64,000 nt of DNA from Isoetes taiwanensis (lineage: Eukaryota; Streptophyta; Lycopodiopsida; Isoetales; Isoetaceae). The notes beneath the pieces are model-generated. The model saw only the letters and a program-made list of their open reading frames with translations. It was not told the DNA's origin and searched no databases. A program made the position numbers and the translations under genes. This document shows, in pieces, positions 22,604-33,117 of this stretch; position 1 is the stretch's first letter, and each line of letters opens with the position of its first letter. The stretch spans positions 124,001 through 188,000 of the forward strand of contig JAJEKV010000233.1 of the NCBI GenBank assembly GCA_021234155.1, given 5' to 3'.

Positions 22604-23041
22604 TCAAACCTGGCTTCGATGGAATTTTTTTTTAAGCCTTCTAAGTCGGTGGACCCAATTAAAGAAGGGCAGATCGTTAAACAGGCCCAAATCGGATTGG
22701 ATTTTGCTTACCTCCACAAATCGGACCCCTTTTGCAGAGATTTCTTCATCTTGAGTTGCGCAACAAAGCAATGACCAAGGCGGATGATGCCCATCGCCTC
22801 TACTTACATAATTAATCACAATGTCTTCAATCATAGAGCACACTTTTTCTACTGCTTCATTAGATGTTCCTCTGATCACGATCTGACCCTTTTCACTGTA
22901 TCGATTATCGGGAACAACTTGCACACTGATGTCGGCAAGCAAGGCGCCCGCTGTTAGGTTGCTCGACGGAGGAAGAGCACTTGGATTGCGGCGACATCCT
23001 TTTGCGACGTCTCCAACACAAAGTGCTGACGTCATGGTCAT
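22604..23041 (-). CDS. Possible KH-like RNA-binding fragment
   Basis: An ATG-initiated frame of 145 codons. Residues of about 35-75 (ISVQVVPDNRYSEKGQIVIR, then GTSNEAVEKVCSMIEDIV) resemble the second half of a KH domain: beta strand, variable loop, beta strand (VIRGT) and the alanine/isoleucine-rich last helix. The GXXG loop that contacts nucleic acid is not evident, and the last third (from about residue 110) is basic and looks like read-through. It could be a captured exon, a pseudogene or chance similarity. No operator or intron structure supports a working gene. Confidence 0.3.
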   Translation of the reverse strand: MTMTSALCVGDVAKGCRRNPSALPPSSNLTAGALLADISVQVVPDNRYSEKGQIVIRGTSNEAVEKVCSMIEDIVINYVSRGDGHHPPWSLLCCATQDEEISAKGVRFVEVSKIQSDLGLFNDLPFFNWVHRLRRLKKKFHRSQV

Positions 23042-23256
23042 TTTTTAGTCTTTAGGTTCCATATACAGGTGTCAATACCAGGGCTGCTCAAAGAAATATT
23101 ACACCATCAAACAAAAAATAAGATTGCATTATATATGTTAGGATAAGATGGAGGTTTGATTTGCTCATTTAGTATCTGATTATTCTGTTTTTTAAAGTGT
23201 CTTTAATTGCCCATTTCATCTGTTTTTCATTTGCATGCCTTATGGTGAAAATGCGA

Positions 23257-23515
23257 GGTGTAGGTCCCAAATTATTTCATGAATGCTACCTAGAATTACT
23301 TTAGCTAAACTAGCCCGAAGCTCATTCTAAAATTTTCTAAAGCTTATCTAAAATGTTACAAATTTTCACTCTCTTACTTTCTAGTGTTCGGCTAAAAAGC
23401 ACGAAAAAAAATCAAGCTAAAATTATTATTTCTTACTTTAGGAATATTTTTTTGAAAATATGCTAAAAGAACTCCAAATAGCCAAGTTTGGACTCTTAAA
23501 TTTTGTCCATGCACA
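23257..23515. mobile_element. MITE copy related to the one inside the retroelement gag
   Basis: This segment aligns along most of its length with 31857-32128. Shared blocks include TACAAATTTTCAC.CTCTTAC, TTTCTAG.GTT.GGCTAAA, AAGCTAAAATTATTATT and CCAAATAG.CAAGTTT. It is non-coding and AT-rich. Ends and target duplication are not clear for this older copy. Confidence 0.75.
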
Positions 23516-24685
23516 GTGGGAAGATTAAAATTCAAGCATAATAAGCCGCGATGGAATGCATGATTGGGCCGAAAGAGGCAGATTAATGAAGGTCGACAAA
23601 CCCTGATTGTAGTGCCCATTGTAAGTTAGTGGCAGTGAATGGGTGAAGAATCCATGTTGGATGTCTTGGGATGCACGGAACCAAGAATGGAGTGAAATGC
23701 TCAGACATCAACCTTCCATGATATGTTATTGCTTTCTGCGTATTTAGGAAAAGCCTGTGACGTTGCAGGCCCTTGGCATGGCATAGGTGGACCAACCTTC
23801 TTCAACCTTGCAAAGCTTTTTACTCACGTTGAAGTAGGACCTTTAAGTAACATTGATGGATAGCGGACAACTTTAAGAAGCCATTGAATGTTGTTTACTC
23901 GTTGCAATCAGATTGATTGGCATGAAATTGTAGGGATTTTGCTCTTTGGTGTGGAGAGCATAGGGTGCAGCTACCACTTAAACAGAGTAGCCATGACCAT
24001 TAAGACTGGTCACATATCACTTTTCCACTCAGCTAAAGATTTATCTAAAACAGAGGTCAGTTTTGAATGTTCCACTCCGGCAAGGAGCAACCAGCCAGAA
24101 AATCTAGTTTGATTTGCTATTCCCCCCTGTTCAGCACAATCTTTTGCCCCTTTGATTTGCTATTCCCCTTCTATTCCGCACCCTCTTTTGCCCCTCTTCT
24201 TTTGCTCCTCTTGTCTAGGTCCCACCTGGGTGTGTGTCCCATAAGCTTTAGATATTAAAAACTCCGTCCGATCTGGCCGGATGTGAAGGGCAATAGGTTA
24301 AGGGCAATGAAGGATTGCATGGCCAGTCGGCCACTCTTATTGACCCGTGCTCGTTCCCAAAAACATGTACCGCGAACCTGAATATTAATTTCACCCTTTT
24401 TGTCTTCCGCCGGAAATTTGATCGGCCGGCTGATATGCCGGGAGCTCTTCAAAAAAGCTTGAAGGTGGTGGCAATGGTGGCGCTTTTCCTTGCTCTGCCC
24501 CACCCTAATTTTCCTTCACACATACACGACATTTGGCTCCCTTTGGAAATCATTATAACATTCATTTCTGGACGTTTCAGTCTACTTCTGATTCTTGATC
24601 GCCAGATTTCAAAGCTCAATGGGATCAGGGACATGCAATTGAAGCTGCGTTAATAACCCAGCTGTGCTTTTATTAGAGGACCAAC
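23516..24685. other. Upstream region of BDP1, no gene recognised
   Basis: No convincing frame. A pyrimidine-rich stretch with repeated TTTTGCCCCT boxes lies at about 24115-24215. The BDP1 promoter should lie toward the right edge of this region; I see no clear TATA box. Confidence 0.45.
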
Positions 24686-27600
24686 ATGATGTCACTTGAT
24701 GCTTTGGAGCTCTTAGAGCCATCTCCTGGTAAGTTCCATATGTTTTTGTTGTTGTTCTTTAGTAATTCTCACGGATAGGCAGCTTAGTCAAAGCACTTGT
24801 TTGATGTAAATCAAGATAGCAATCTTTTGTCTCTCTTCTTTTTTGCAAAATAGGAGCAGTTTCTATTTTCAACGCACTATTCTTGCCTAATAGTTCATTG
24901 CAAGCTAAAGTATTATTCAACAGGATGCATATAATCTTATTATGGGTGTCATTTTTCAGTTCCTCGGGCTACATCTTTTCAGCCTAAGCTGAAGACATGT
25001 GCAAAACGAGCTCCTTCGAAGGAGATACAAGCTCCAGATCATTCTGCTATACATAGTGTAGAAGTGTTGAAAGAGTTAACCTCTAGTCAGGAATCAGGCA
25101 TGCAAAATGGACATATCATCCAGACCTCAGTCATGGATGGTAAGAAAACCTCATTGAATGGCAAAAATGGGCTTGATAATGGCATTTCAGGAAGAAGCCA
25201 GCTTAACACAACAGAGGTCAATATTTCTTCTCCTTTATGTACACAGAGAAGTCAGGATATTAACCAGGATACTAGCCCCATGTATACAACAGGAGCTTTA
25301 CATACTCATACCTGTTCAAGCTCTACAAGATTGAGTTGGAACATGCTAGATGGTGAACACAGCAGTATGAATCATGTAGGTGATGATGTTTTATACTCTT
25401 TAGTTGAATATCATGAAGGTGTTCTGTATCTGGCTTTTAGTAACATAAGTAAGAAAGCACAAGTTTGTATGGTGGTCAAGTAGTCATAAATGATGGAAGA
25501 CCTGAATTTTCAAATATATGCTTACCAAGGTTTATTTGTTCTAGGAATTGTCATCTCCTGTGGATTCAATGGTGGAAAATATCACCCCTGGTATTCTTCT
25601 TGACTCCCTTTTAAATGGCTGTATATCAGAAGACATACTGGCACCCAAATCTTATGAACTCGATCCTGCACAATCAGATCGTAAATTAAGAGCTAAGGCA
25701 GCTACTCAAAAAAGAAAGAGCATCAACGGAGGTGATATTTGATGTAATATATGCTGCAAGCCCCACATGTTTATTAGTTTGTTTCTAACAGAACATGGTG
25801 AAGATGTGACACGAAGTGATGTGGAAGGTGAAACTTCGGCAAGGGATACCAGACGAAATAAGCAGAAGCTAAAGTGTAGAACAATAAAGCGCACGAAAAG
25901 AGGTCAGGATTTGGATTTACATGGTTAGAGTTGCATAAATCTGGACTCATAAAGTTCTATCTCCTGATGTAGTGGAAAAGGTCATTGACCCTGAAACTGA
26001 CCCTGCCACGTTGACGTTGAAGCAGATTATAAGGCAAGCAGAAGCAAAAGAAGCAAAGGTATGTCTCTACATAGTTTTTGTTCCATTTATAAATGTTACC
26101 AATATCTCACAGGTTTCTTCAATGATCAGAAGCTGAAAGAGGAACGAGCAAAAGGCATGGTAATGGGAGATAAGAAGGTTTCAGAATCTTGTGAAGGAAC
26201 CAACCACCGTAGAGCTGTTGAATCATCGTAAGTTTTAGGTTTGCATTTTATGTTTTCTAACTCTAATTTTCATTTATATGTATTAAGAAATTACATAGTT
26301 CTTGTTTGCAGAGTCTCATTTGTACCCCAAGTTCAAATTATAGATGGGCAAATTGTCATAAATCAAGCAAGTTTAACTGTAGAAACCAGTACCAAGGAGA
26401 ACCTTGAGACGTATACCAGGGTCGAAGAACAGTCTTCAAAGCTTAATTATCATAGTTTTATGAAGAGAGGGCCTATAGAAAGATGGAGCTTGGAGGATAC
26501 TGAACGGTTCTATCAGGTATTGGCACATGCATACACTATCAGCTGGAATCTATTATGCATAATTCGATACTAGAGTTTTATGGTATTTTAAGTGACGCAT
26601 TGAACTGCTGTGACAGTTGGCAATTAAAGCGTTATTCTAATTTTTTCCCCCAGATAACCCTAGAGGCTCAGCAGTTCTTGTAAAATATTTTATATTTAAT
26701 CTGGTTCTTTACTCATGAGGCGAAGCTGAAGCACATCAAAGCCCGTTTTGTCTAGTTGGATAATGCATGTAATCATATTCACCTATGTTGGGACAAATAA
26801 TTTGTTTCATTTAGTTATGTACCCTGAAGGTTATTAAAGACTGCTTGCAGCATGTGGCTTCCTGCTCCTTTTTCTGTGCACAATTGCAACGAACATCACA
26901 AAAATGTACAGTGTTTTGCTGGCACCATCAGGCTGCAATCTTATTCTGCATTATTAACTAGTTAAAATTTATGCTTTATTCTACCATGTCTCTGCCCAAA
27001 GTTATTATACTTTGATTGCACTTTTGACACCTATCCTTTCTTTCAAATAGATGTGATTATACATTAGCATTGATAATAACTACCGCATTCTGTTTTAATG
27101 AAATGCACTTGTATTTCTCTCATACTTCCTGATTGTCATCCATGCTCTAACAACCTGTTGGGACTCTAGTCTTCTGTCACATGCTGGCCAGCATAGTATG
27201 TTTTTTGTCACCTTTTACTACTCGCACATCCGTGACATATAGGCACAATGAGAAAAGAAGGTGCTAAGAAAGTGGTCAAACTGATCAATGCTAAAACAGA
27301 TAGGAGATTCAGGAATTGGTATATCAGATTTGTGCTTTCGGCATTAGTTTGTTGTAGAGATTGAAGGTCTCAGTTTTTTTTATTTTATGCAGGCAATTGG
27401 AGAATTTGGCACAGATTTTGGATTGATACAACGCATTTTTCCAGAACGAACACGTAATCAGGTGAAAGCTAAATATAAGAGGGAGGAGAAACATAACCCT
27501 TTACGGTTGGCAGATACATTGAAGAATAGATCCAAAGGTGGCTGCTATGTTTATTTTTGCTCTCCATCTATTTGTTAAGAGCTCTGAAGTGTGGTTTTTC

Positions 27601-28132
27601 GTTACAGCCTATGTCAAATATGAAGAGATTATTAAACGGATAACAGAGGCGAAGGAAAAGAGTCCAGATTATGAGTTTGAATATAGAGAGTTAAATGGTG
27701 CAAAGGTGTGTTCTAGATTTGCTCCATAGTATGCTAAATTTTTGCATCTATCAGTTTTTTAAAATTCGAACTGCATCTTGTGTACATTGTGTATCGATCC
27801 AATAGATGTGACTATGCCCCCTATGCATCTTTCTTGTGATGCTTAGAAACCCTAATTTCTCCTTAAAGCCTAATGTTTGTATCGTTTGGCATGTGAGATT
27901 CCCTGAACATCAAATATCAACTACCCAGTGGCATTTTATAATTGCCATCAACTTGTCATTCCCTCCTTTTCTACGCACCTGGGGTGTGGAATGCTTGACT
28001 ATTTACTAGTTCTATAATATGTTGCAGGACCTTGAAGATGGTTATCCCCAGGAAACTGAAGATGGGTACCAGCCCATTGAAGAGTTCGGTGTACTGCATA
28101 ACGAAATTAAAGATGACAGCCTCTACCTCTGA
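24686..28132 (+). CDS. BDP1: TFIIIB subunit B'' (BDP1), SANT-domain transcription factor
   Basis: BDP1 completes the TFIIIB complex with TBP and BRF1 at tRNA, 5S and U6 genes and opens the promoter for RNA polymerase III. Exons I place: 24686-24728, 24960 to about 25462, 25545-25731, 25792-25902, 25973-26058, 26130-26227, 26312-26516, 27393-27537, 27608-27705, 28028-28132. Nearly all joins keep frame with GT-AG ends; the end of exon 2 is the uncertain one. The signature is the extended SANT region split across two exons: PQVQIIDGQIVINQASL, then RWSLEDTERFYQ, and after the intron AIGEFGTDFGLIQRIFPERT and RNQVKAKYKREEK. The N-terminus (RATSFQPKLKTCAKR) matches the basic start of plant homologues. 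The start is the first of two adjacent ATGs (24686 and 24689). The 876-bp intron before the second SANT half is the largest. The gene looks intact. Confidence 0.93.
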
Positions 28133-28578
28133 GACTTAAGAAGAATCTGCGTTGTGTTCAATGTGTGAAAGCTTTTGCGTGGTCTGTTTATATTAACTAT
28201 GAATTCTCTGCTCTGTTGGGTGGGTGGGAATTAGGTCCATTGTTAGATATTATATATGTACTAGAAAATTGCCCACATTCGATGGGCGTTCAATGTGATT
28301 GTTCACAAATAGTGGTGTGATTAATGTGTTGTCTAATTATGTTAGACCATGTAAAAGATGGCCAATATGTCTTGTATAATTTTAAAGCATTTTGTTTAAG
28401 AGTTTGGAGCATAAAGCACAAAGATTGAAAGATGTTTTGACAACTTCCAAATTATGTAGTCCTCTACTTTAGGCCGGTTCCAAAAGAATGGCAGAAGATG
28501 CTCCAGATGGGCTTAGTCGGTATGAAAAGGAGATGCTTTAGATGGACAGTCGGTCTGAGCAAATCACTTGATTCATCC

Positions 28579-28604
28579 CATTCTCGACTCAGTAGTCGAG
28601 AATG
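28579..28604. repeat. Perfect 11-bp-arm palindrome CATTCTCGACT
   Basis: CATTCTCGACT, loop CAGT, AGTCGAGAATG. Its core TTCTCGACT-N4-AGTCGAGAA is the same as that of a hairpin at 63289-63318. Further partial copies (TCTCGACT and AGCCGAGAAG) lie within 130 bases downstream. Confidence 0.85.
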
Positions 28605-28835
28605 GTTTATAATATTTAGTCATTAGCAAATGCAGAAAAGTCGAGGACCACCCGAAAAGCCAGAAGAGCAGATGTGTTTTTGCTACTACAAAAGAGACCT
28701 AAGTCTCGACTACCAAGCCGAGAAGATTTTAAAGGAGTATTTAATTTAATGTTTAATTATTAATTATTAAATATATCTTAATATTAATCTATTAATTATT
28801 TTAAGCTTATTCTATTAATTATTTTAAGCTTATTT

Positions 28836-29130
28836 CTTGGCCTCTTCCTTGCCTCTCCCCTTTTACCCCTTTACCTCCCCCCCTCCCCCTTCTTTACCTC
28901 TCTTTGCCCCTCCCCCTCGCCTTCTTTACCTCCCTTTGCCCCTCCCCTCTTTACTCTCTCTTTGCCCCTCCCCTCTGCCTTCTTTACCTCCCTTTGCCCC
29001 TCCCCTCTGCCTCCTTTAACCCTTTGCCTGTATGCTCCTTTAACCCTTTACCCCCTTCCTTTACCCCTTTCATTGCCCCTCGTCCCCACTTTCTTTGCCT
29101 CTCCCCATTTGCCCCTCAGCCCGCCTCGTT
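28836..29130. repeat. CT-rich minisatellite
   Basis: Tandem variants of TTTACCTCCCTTTGCCCCTC, about 22-27 bases per unit, decaying to the right. Strand asymmetric (almost no purines on the plus strand). Non-coding. Confidence 0.85.
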
Positions 29131-29765
29131 TTCCATTTTTCCTTTGTAGTATTTTCGAATTGTTTTTTGTAAACTTTGGCGTTTTTTCTATGACGTAAAT
29201 TTCTACAAGTGATTCAATACAAAACTCGTTTTTTCTGTATAAATTCCATTTTCTGTATGAGACCCAAATGTCAGAATCTGACCCACTTTAATCAAATGCG
29301 ACTTAGAGTAAAATTTTGCATCTACTTTCTTCGTGATGCCCTTGTGTTCTTAATGTTTACGTGGTATTGAAGTTTTTGAGGCTTTTTTTGCATTTGATGC
29401 ATGGGACAAAGTTGTTTTAGTAGATCTTATTAAATTGTAGCATACGTATGCATTGTTCTCTATGTGAATGCTTGACCAGGTTAGGATTGAAAGAGGATTA
29501 TGCTCTTTGGATTGAAGGATTGGTACGCACTTGAAGCCGCACATTTGCATGTGCAGATGTGTTGATGTACAGATGTGTTGATGTTGAGATACTTCTACTA
29601 CTACACGCAATAGATGAATATGTTTATAGAGAGGACATTCAAGCTGCTTCCAGAAGGCTTTAAGGGTGCGACTCCTAGCATCAACACCCTCCCTCTACGT
29701 AATGACACTATGCATGATCCTGGTCGAATCTTACTGGGATATGGCCTCCGAAACGTAAATCCTTC

Positions 29766-30203
29766 GTCGTTTGCACTTGGGACATGATCGAGAAGTTGCA
29801 ATTGAAGAAAAGGAGCAATAGGAACTGACAAAATGGGGTTTGGATCTATCCGCCTCCCATTGTGGCAATTAGAATTCACGTGTTACATTTGTAGTAGCAA
29901 GACATTGTTTGGGATTATTCTGGATGACCAAAAGATGTGGCATTTTTTCAGTTGTCATGGCGCTGCATGCATGTTTAGAGATGGTGCACCGAGTTATCCA
30001 TGAAAATGACCACGTTTTGGCCTCCAAAATATAAACCCTATGTATTGCTAGGCTATTGAAGGGTTTATGTTATGGAGGTCGAGTTTTGGTCGTTTGCACT
30101 TAGGACATGGTCGAGAAGTCGCAATTGAAGATGCGAAGCAATAGGAATTGACGAAATGGGATTGAATCTATCCTCCTCCCGCTGTGTCAATTAGAAGTCA
30201 AGA
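29766..30203. repeat. Pair of ~115-bp direct repeats flanking 213 bp
   Basis: Copies at about 29766-29875 and 30089-30203 share GTCGTTTGCACTT.GGACATG, AGAAGT.GCAATTGAAGA and GGATCTATCC-like blocks with roughly 85-90% visible identity. Non-coding and adjacent to the left LTR of the large element. Confidence 0.7.
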
Positions 30204-30249
30204 GCTAATTGTATATATCTTATCTTTAATAGAAGTATTCAAAGGAGTA

Positions 30250-30970
30250 TGATATGAAGCAGGCTAGGGGGAGTGGTCCAAAATAAAAGGCTAAAGCAAT
30301 AATTTCCAATGGGGCAAGATAGTTCAACAACCATTGAAATAAAAGAGTGGGAAAACATCTTATTTTTAACGGCAAAGGGAAGCGTGGAAATACTTCACGC
30401 TCAACTATTTTTGGAGCGAAAAAAGGGAAGACCGGCTGTGGACGAGAATAGAGATTGAAGAACCTTTTCGTTGATCAAAAAAGGGCCGAATCGATTATAA
30501 AAGGAGGTATCGACCTGGATCTGAGGACACTGAAGACTCCGCTGCCAATTCCGACCAAGTTTTCTGATTGCCGCTACTCAAAGCCGACCTGCAGAGATCC
30601 AACTCAGCTTGGATTTCTTGCCACCGAAGTTCTCTGGTCACGATTGCCTTCTGTTTTCCTAGAGTGGACAGAGATTGAATCTAATCTCTGACGGTTGAGT
30701 CTATCTAAGTTTTTCTGTTGTAAAACAGTTGATCTAGAGCTGAAGAAAAAATAGGCCTAGATCTATTCTTTTCATACTCCTTAGGAAATTGCTTTAGTTT
30801 TGGATCCGGTTGGGCGGATAACGGCTGCTTCATAGTCTGTTGTGAAAGCTCTGTATTCTTGCTCATGTGTTGAGCGATTCTTTAAGATTATTCTAAGTCT
30901 TAATCCTTGACCGTGTTCTTGCTTGATTCCCTGTAGACGAATTTAAGCTGTAACTCTTTGAGTTGTATCA
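30250..30970 (+). repeat. 5' LTR and adjoining primer binding site of the 22-kb element
   Basis: The 721-bp repeat matches 51675-52374 almost end to end; the right copy lacks about 15 bases near the 30375 equivalent and a few elsewhere. ATTATAAAAGG at about 30494-30504 is a plausible TATA box for element transcription. The next two bases (AG) separate the LTR from TGGTATCAGAGC. Confidence 0.92.
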
Positions 30971-31007
30971 AGTGGTATCAGAGCCTATCGATCCACATAC
31001 CTGATCA

Positions 31008-32640
31008 ATGGCCCAAAATCATTTCAATATCCCTGATAGTCAGTATCAGCAAGCCTTAGCCAATGCTAGTTACATTGCGTCTCAAATAGCATTGCCTACG
31101 CCCGCTAATCAGCAGGAATATGAAAAGCAGATTGAGCAGTTGGCTATTCTGTACCATTTCTTACCGGATATTCCCCAGCAGCCACCTCTGCCGAATGATC
31201 CTCCACCTGTAGATCCTCCACCGCTGCCGCCAGTTAATCCCAACAAGATTAGAAAATGGTTGGAGAAAGTAGATATGCCTACTTTTAAAGGGAAGAAGAT
31301 CACGAGGCCAATCAAAGTAGTCAGTTTCTTAAGTCAGTGGAAAAAATTCTTTGATCGTGACGTGGAAAAACTGCAAGCTATGGATAGTTATTTGAAAGAC
31401 CAAGCCCAAGCCTGGTGGCAAGGTCGACGAGAGTGTGATCCGAAGATAGACACATGGGAAAGATTCAAAAAAGCATTTGAATCGCAATACCTTCCTTCTA
31501 ATTATCAAAGTGAGTTAAGAAGAGCATGGGATCAGGGAATAAATTACTAATCGCATATTTCTTATTAGCCAGAATGACTTTAGCTAAATGTGCTCGATAT
31601 TAATCCCAAAACTTTCTGTGGTTTAGCTAAACTCTATACATTTTTCCTCTCATACTTTCTAGCGTTTAGCTAAACTAACCCAAACATCATCCCAAAAATT
31701 TCTATGGTGTGGCCAACAGAAAATATCAATACTATACTTTTTTTCAATATATTCCAGTTATTTTAGTCATTTTCTTTGTGAAAACATTCTAAAATAATGC
31801 TAACTAGTAAAGTCTAGGACTCAAATTAATTCATAATTCTAGAAACTAAACTACTAGTCATATATTTCATATAAACTAGAATGATGTTAGCTAAGCAGTC
31901 CCGAAATTCATTCTAAAAGTTTCTATGGTTTAGCTAAACACTACAAATTTTCACGCTCTTACTTTCTAGCATTTGGCTAAAGAGCTCCAGGGTTGGTGCA
32001 GTCCCGAAAAAAGTTAAGCTAAAATTATTATTATTTTTCCCAATTTTTCCATTTACTTTAGCCAATTTTTTTTGAAAATGTGCTAAAAAATCGCCAAATA
32101 GCTAAGTTTAGCCCTTAAATTATTCCATGCATGGGATCAACTAAAACAGCAAGACAAGGAAACAATTCAGTCTTACACCTCAAAATTTACCCATTTGGCC
32201 GCTCTAATAAGGAACCTAGATGGGGATGAACTCCTACAAAAATATGTTAGTGGGTGTAAGGATGATATATATGCAGAATTGGAGATCCTAATTACGAAAG
32301 ATTTAGACGGGGCCATAAAGATGGCATCTGCAGTGGAAAGGAAGATGGATCCCAAAATGCGAAAGTTAGATATTTGGGACGAAGGTACCTCTGAGGAAGA
32401 GAGTAAAAAGAAAGAGAAGAAAAATGGTAATAGACTCTGAAAGACAGTTCAAAAGAAAAAGGTACAACGGAGAAAACAATGGCCCTGAAAGAAGACAAGA
32501 GGAAATTGATACGTCAGCTAAAAAGAACGAGCCAAAGAGAGGATGCTTTAAATCCATTTTGTCAGAAACTGTCCTTTTAAGCATGGTTTCATTAATTAGA
32601 GAAATTTCGTTTTCTCGTTTGACAATGAAATAGGTCGTGG
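31008..32640 (+). pseudogene. gag of the 22-kb element, split by a MITE
   Basis: The ATG at 31008 begins a capsid protein: Gln-rich start, a proline run (PPVDPPPLPPVNP), then the retrotransposon gag core (YLKDQAQAWWQGRRE; WERFKKAFESQYLP). The frame is interrupted after AWDQ by a MITE insertion and resumes at 32140 (LKQQDKETIQSYTSKFTHLA). A first stop occurs at 32438-32440. A degraded CCHC zinc knuckle is visible at about 32541-32595: CFK in one frame and HFVRNCP in another, implying a small deletion. Capsid would form particles for the element's RNA; this copy cannot make a full product. Confidence 0.88.
31535..32128. mobile_element. MITE inserted in gag with 11-bp target duplication
   Basis: GCATGGGATCA occurs on both sides (31524-31534 and 32129-32139), and removing one copy plus the insert restores the gag frame exactly. 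Ends are weak inverted repeats (GGGAATAAATT against ATGGAATAATT). Non-coding. Inside, a module of roughly 170 bases (AGAATGA..TTAGCTAA, CTTTCTAGC.TTTAGCTAAA) occurs twice, at about 31560-31730 and 31870-31990. The long duplication suggests a Mutator-like origin (9-11 bp), but the family is not certain. A relative sits at 23257-23515. Confidence 0.85.
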
Positions 32641-33117
32641 TCACCCCGGGGATGGTAAGAAATGATTCCTCTCAACCAAAACAAAGCGTTAATAATCCTA
32701 AGTTCAGTTTGAAAAAATAACACGCGCCATATTTTGACACCAGGCCTATAGCCCAAAGCTGTCATAACAGTAACTGAGGGGTTTGAGCAGCATCACGAGT
32801 GGTCGTAAGGATCGCCATTGCGATTCTTGCGAAAACAAGTGAATGCAGAATACAAATAGCACAAAGTGTGCTTCGTGGTCAAGTTACCATCTGGGGGATG
32901 TATAACTGGTGTACAGAATCGCCACCGCGATCTTCCAGACTACTTTGTTTATCCAATTCAATGTTGAGATAACATAAAAGCATAGTGAACAAAAGTATAA
33001 CAAATAGTGAACCCAAAAAGTATAACTCATAGTGAACCCGAAAACAGGTTAAAATGTAAACGCAATGTCTGAACAAAAACTTTGTACAAAATGCCCAGCA
33101 TAAATGCGAAGGCTTCA
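32641..33117. other. Junction between gag remnant and minus-strand gene; two palindrome sites
   Basis: No gene. Residual gag-like sequence fades by about 32760. Two palindromic sites (32810-32825 and 32917-32932) lie here, downstream of the minus-strand gene's stop, probably in its 3' UTR. I could not find terminal inverted repeats that would mark the left edge of the inserted module. Confidence 0.5.

Larger units (their letters stand above)
28133..30249. other. Intergenic with repeats, no gene
   Basis: BDP1 3' flank, then a TCTCGACT palindrome (28579-28604), a CT-rich minisatellite (28836-29130) and a pair of direct repeats (about 29766-29875 and 30089-30203). Proline/leucine-rich frames at 28837-29198 are translations of the CT-rich repeat, not genes. 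Confidence 0.6.

Noticed and set aside
28837-29198. Proline/leucine-rich proteins
   Set aside because: Three overlapping frames are all translations of the CT-rich minisatellite.
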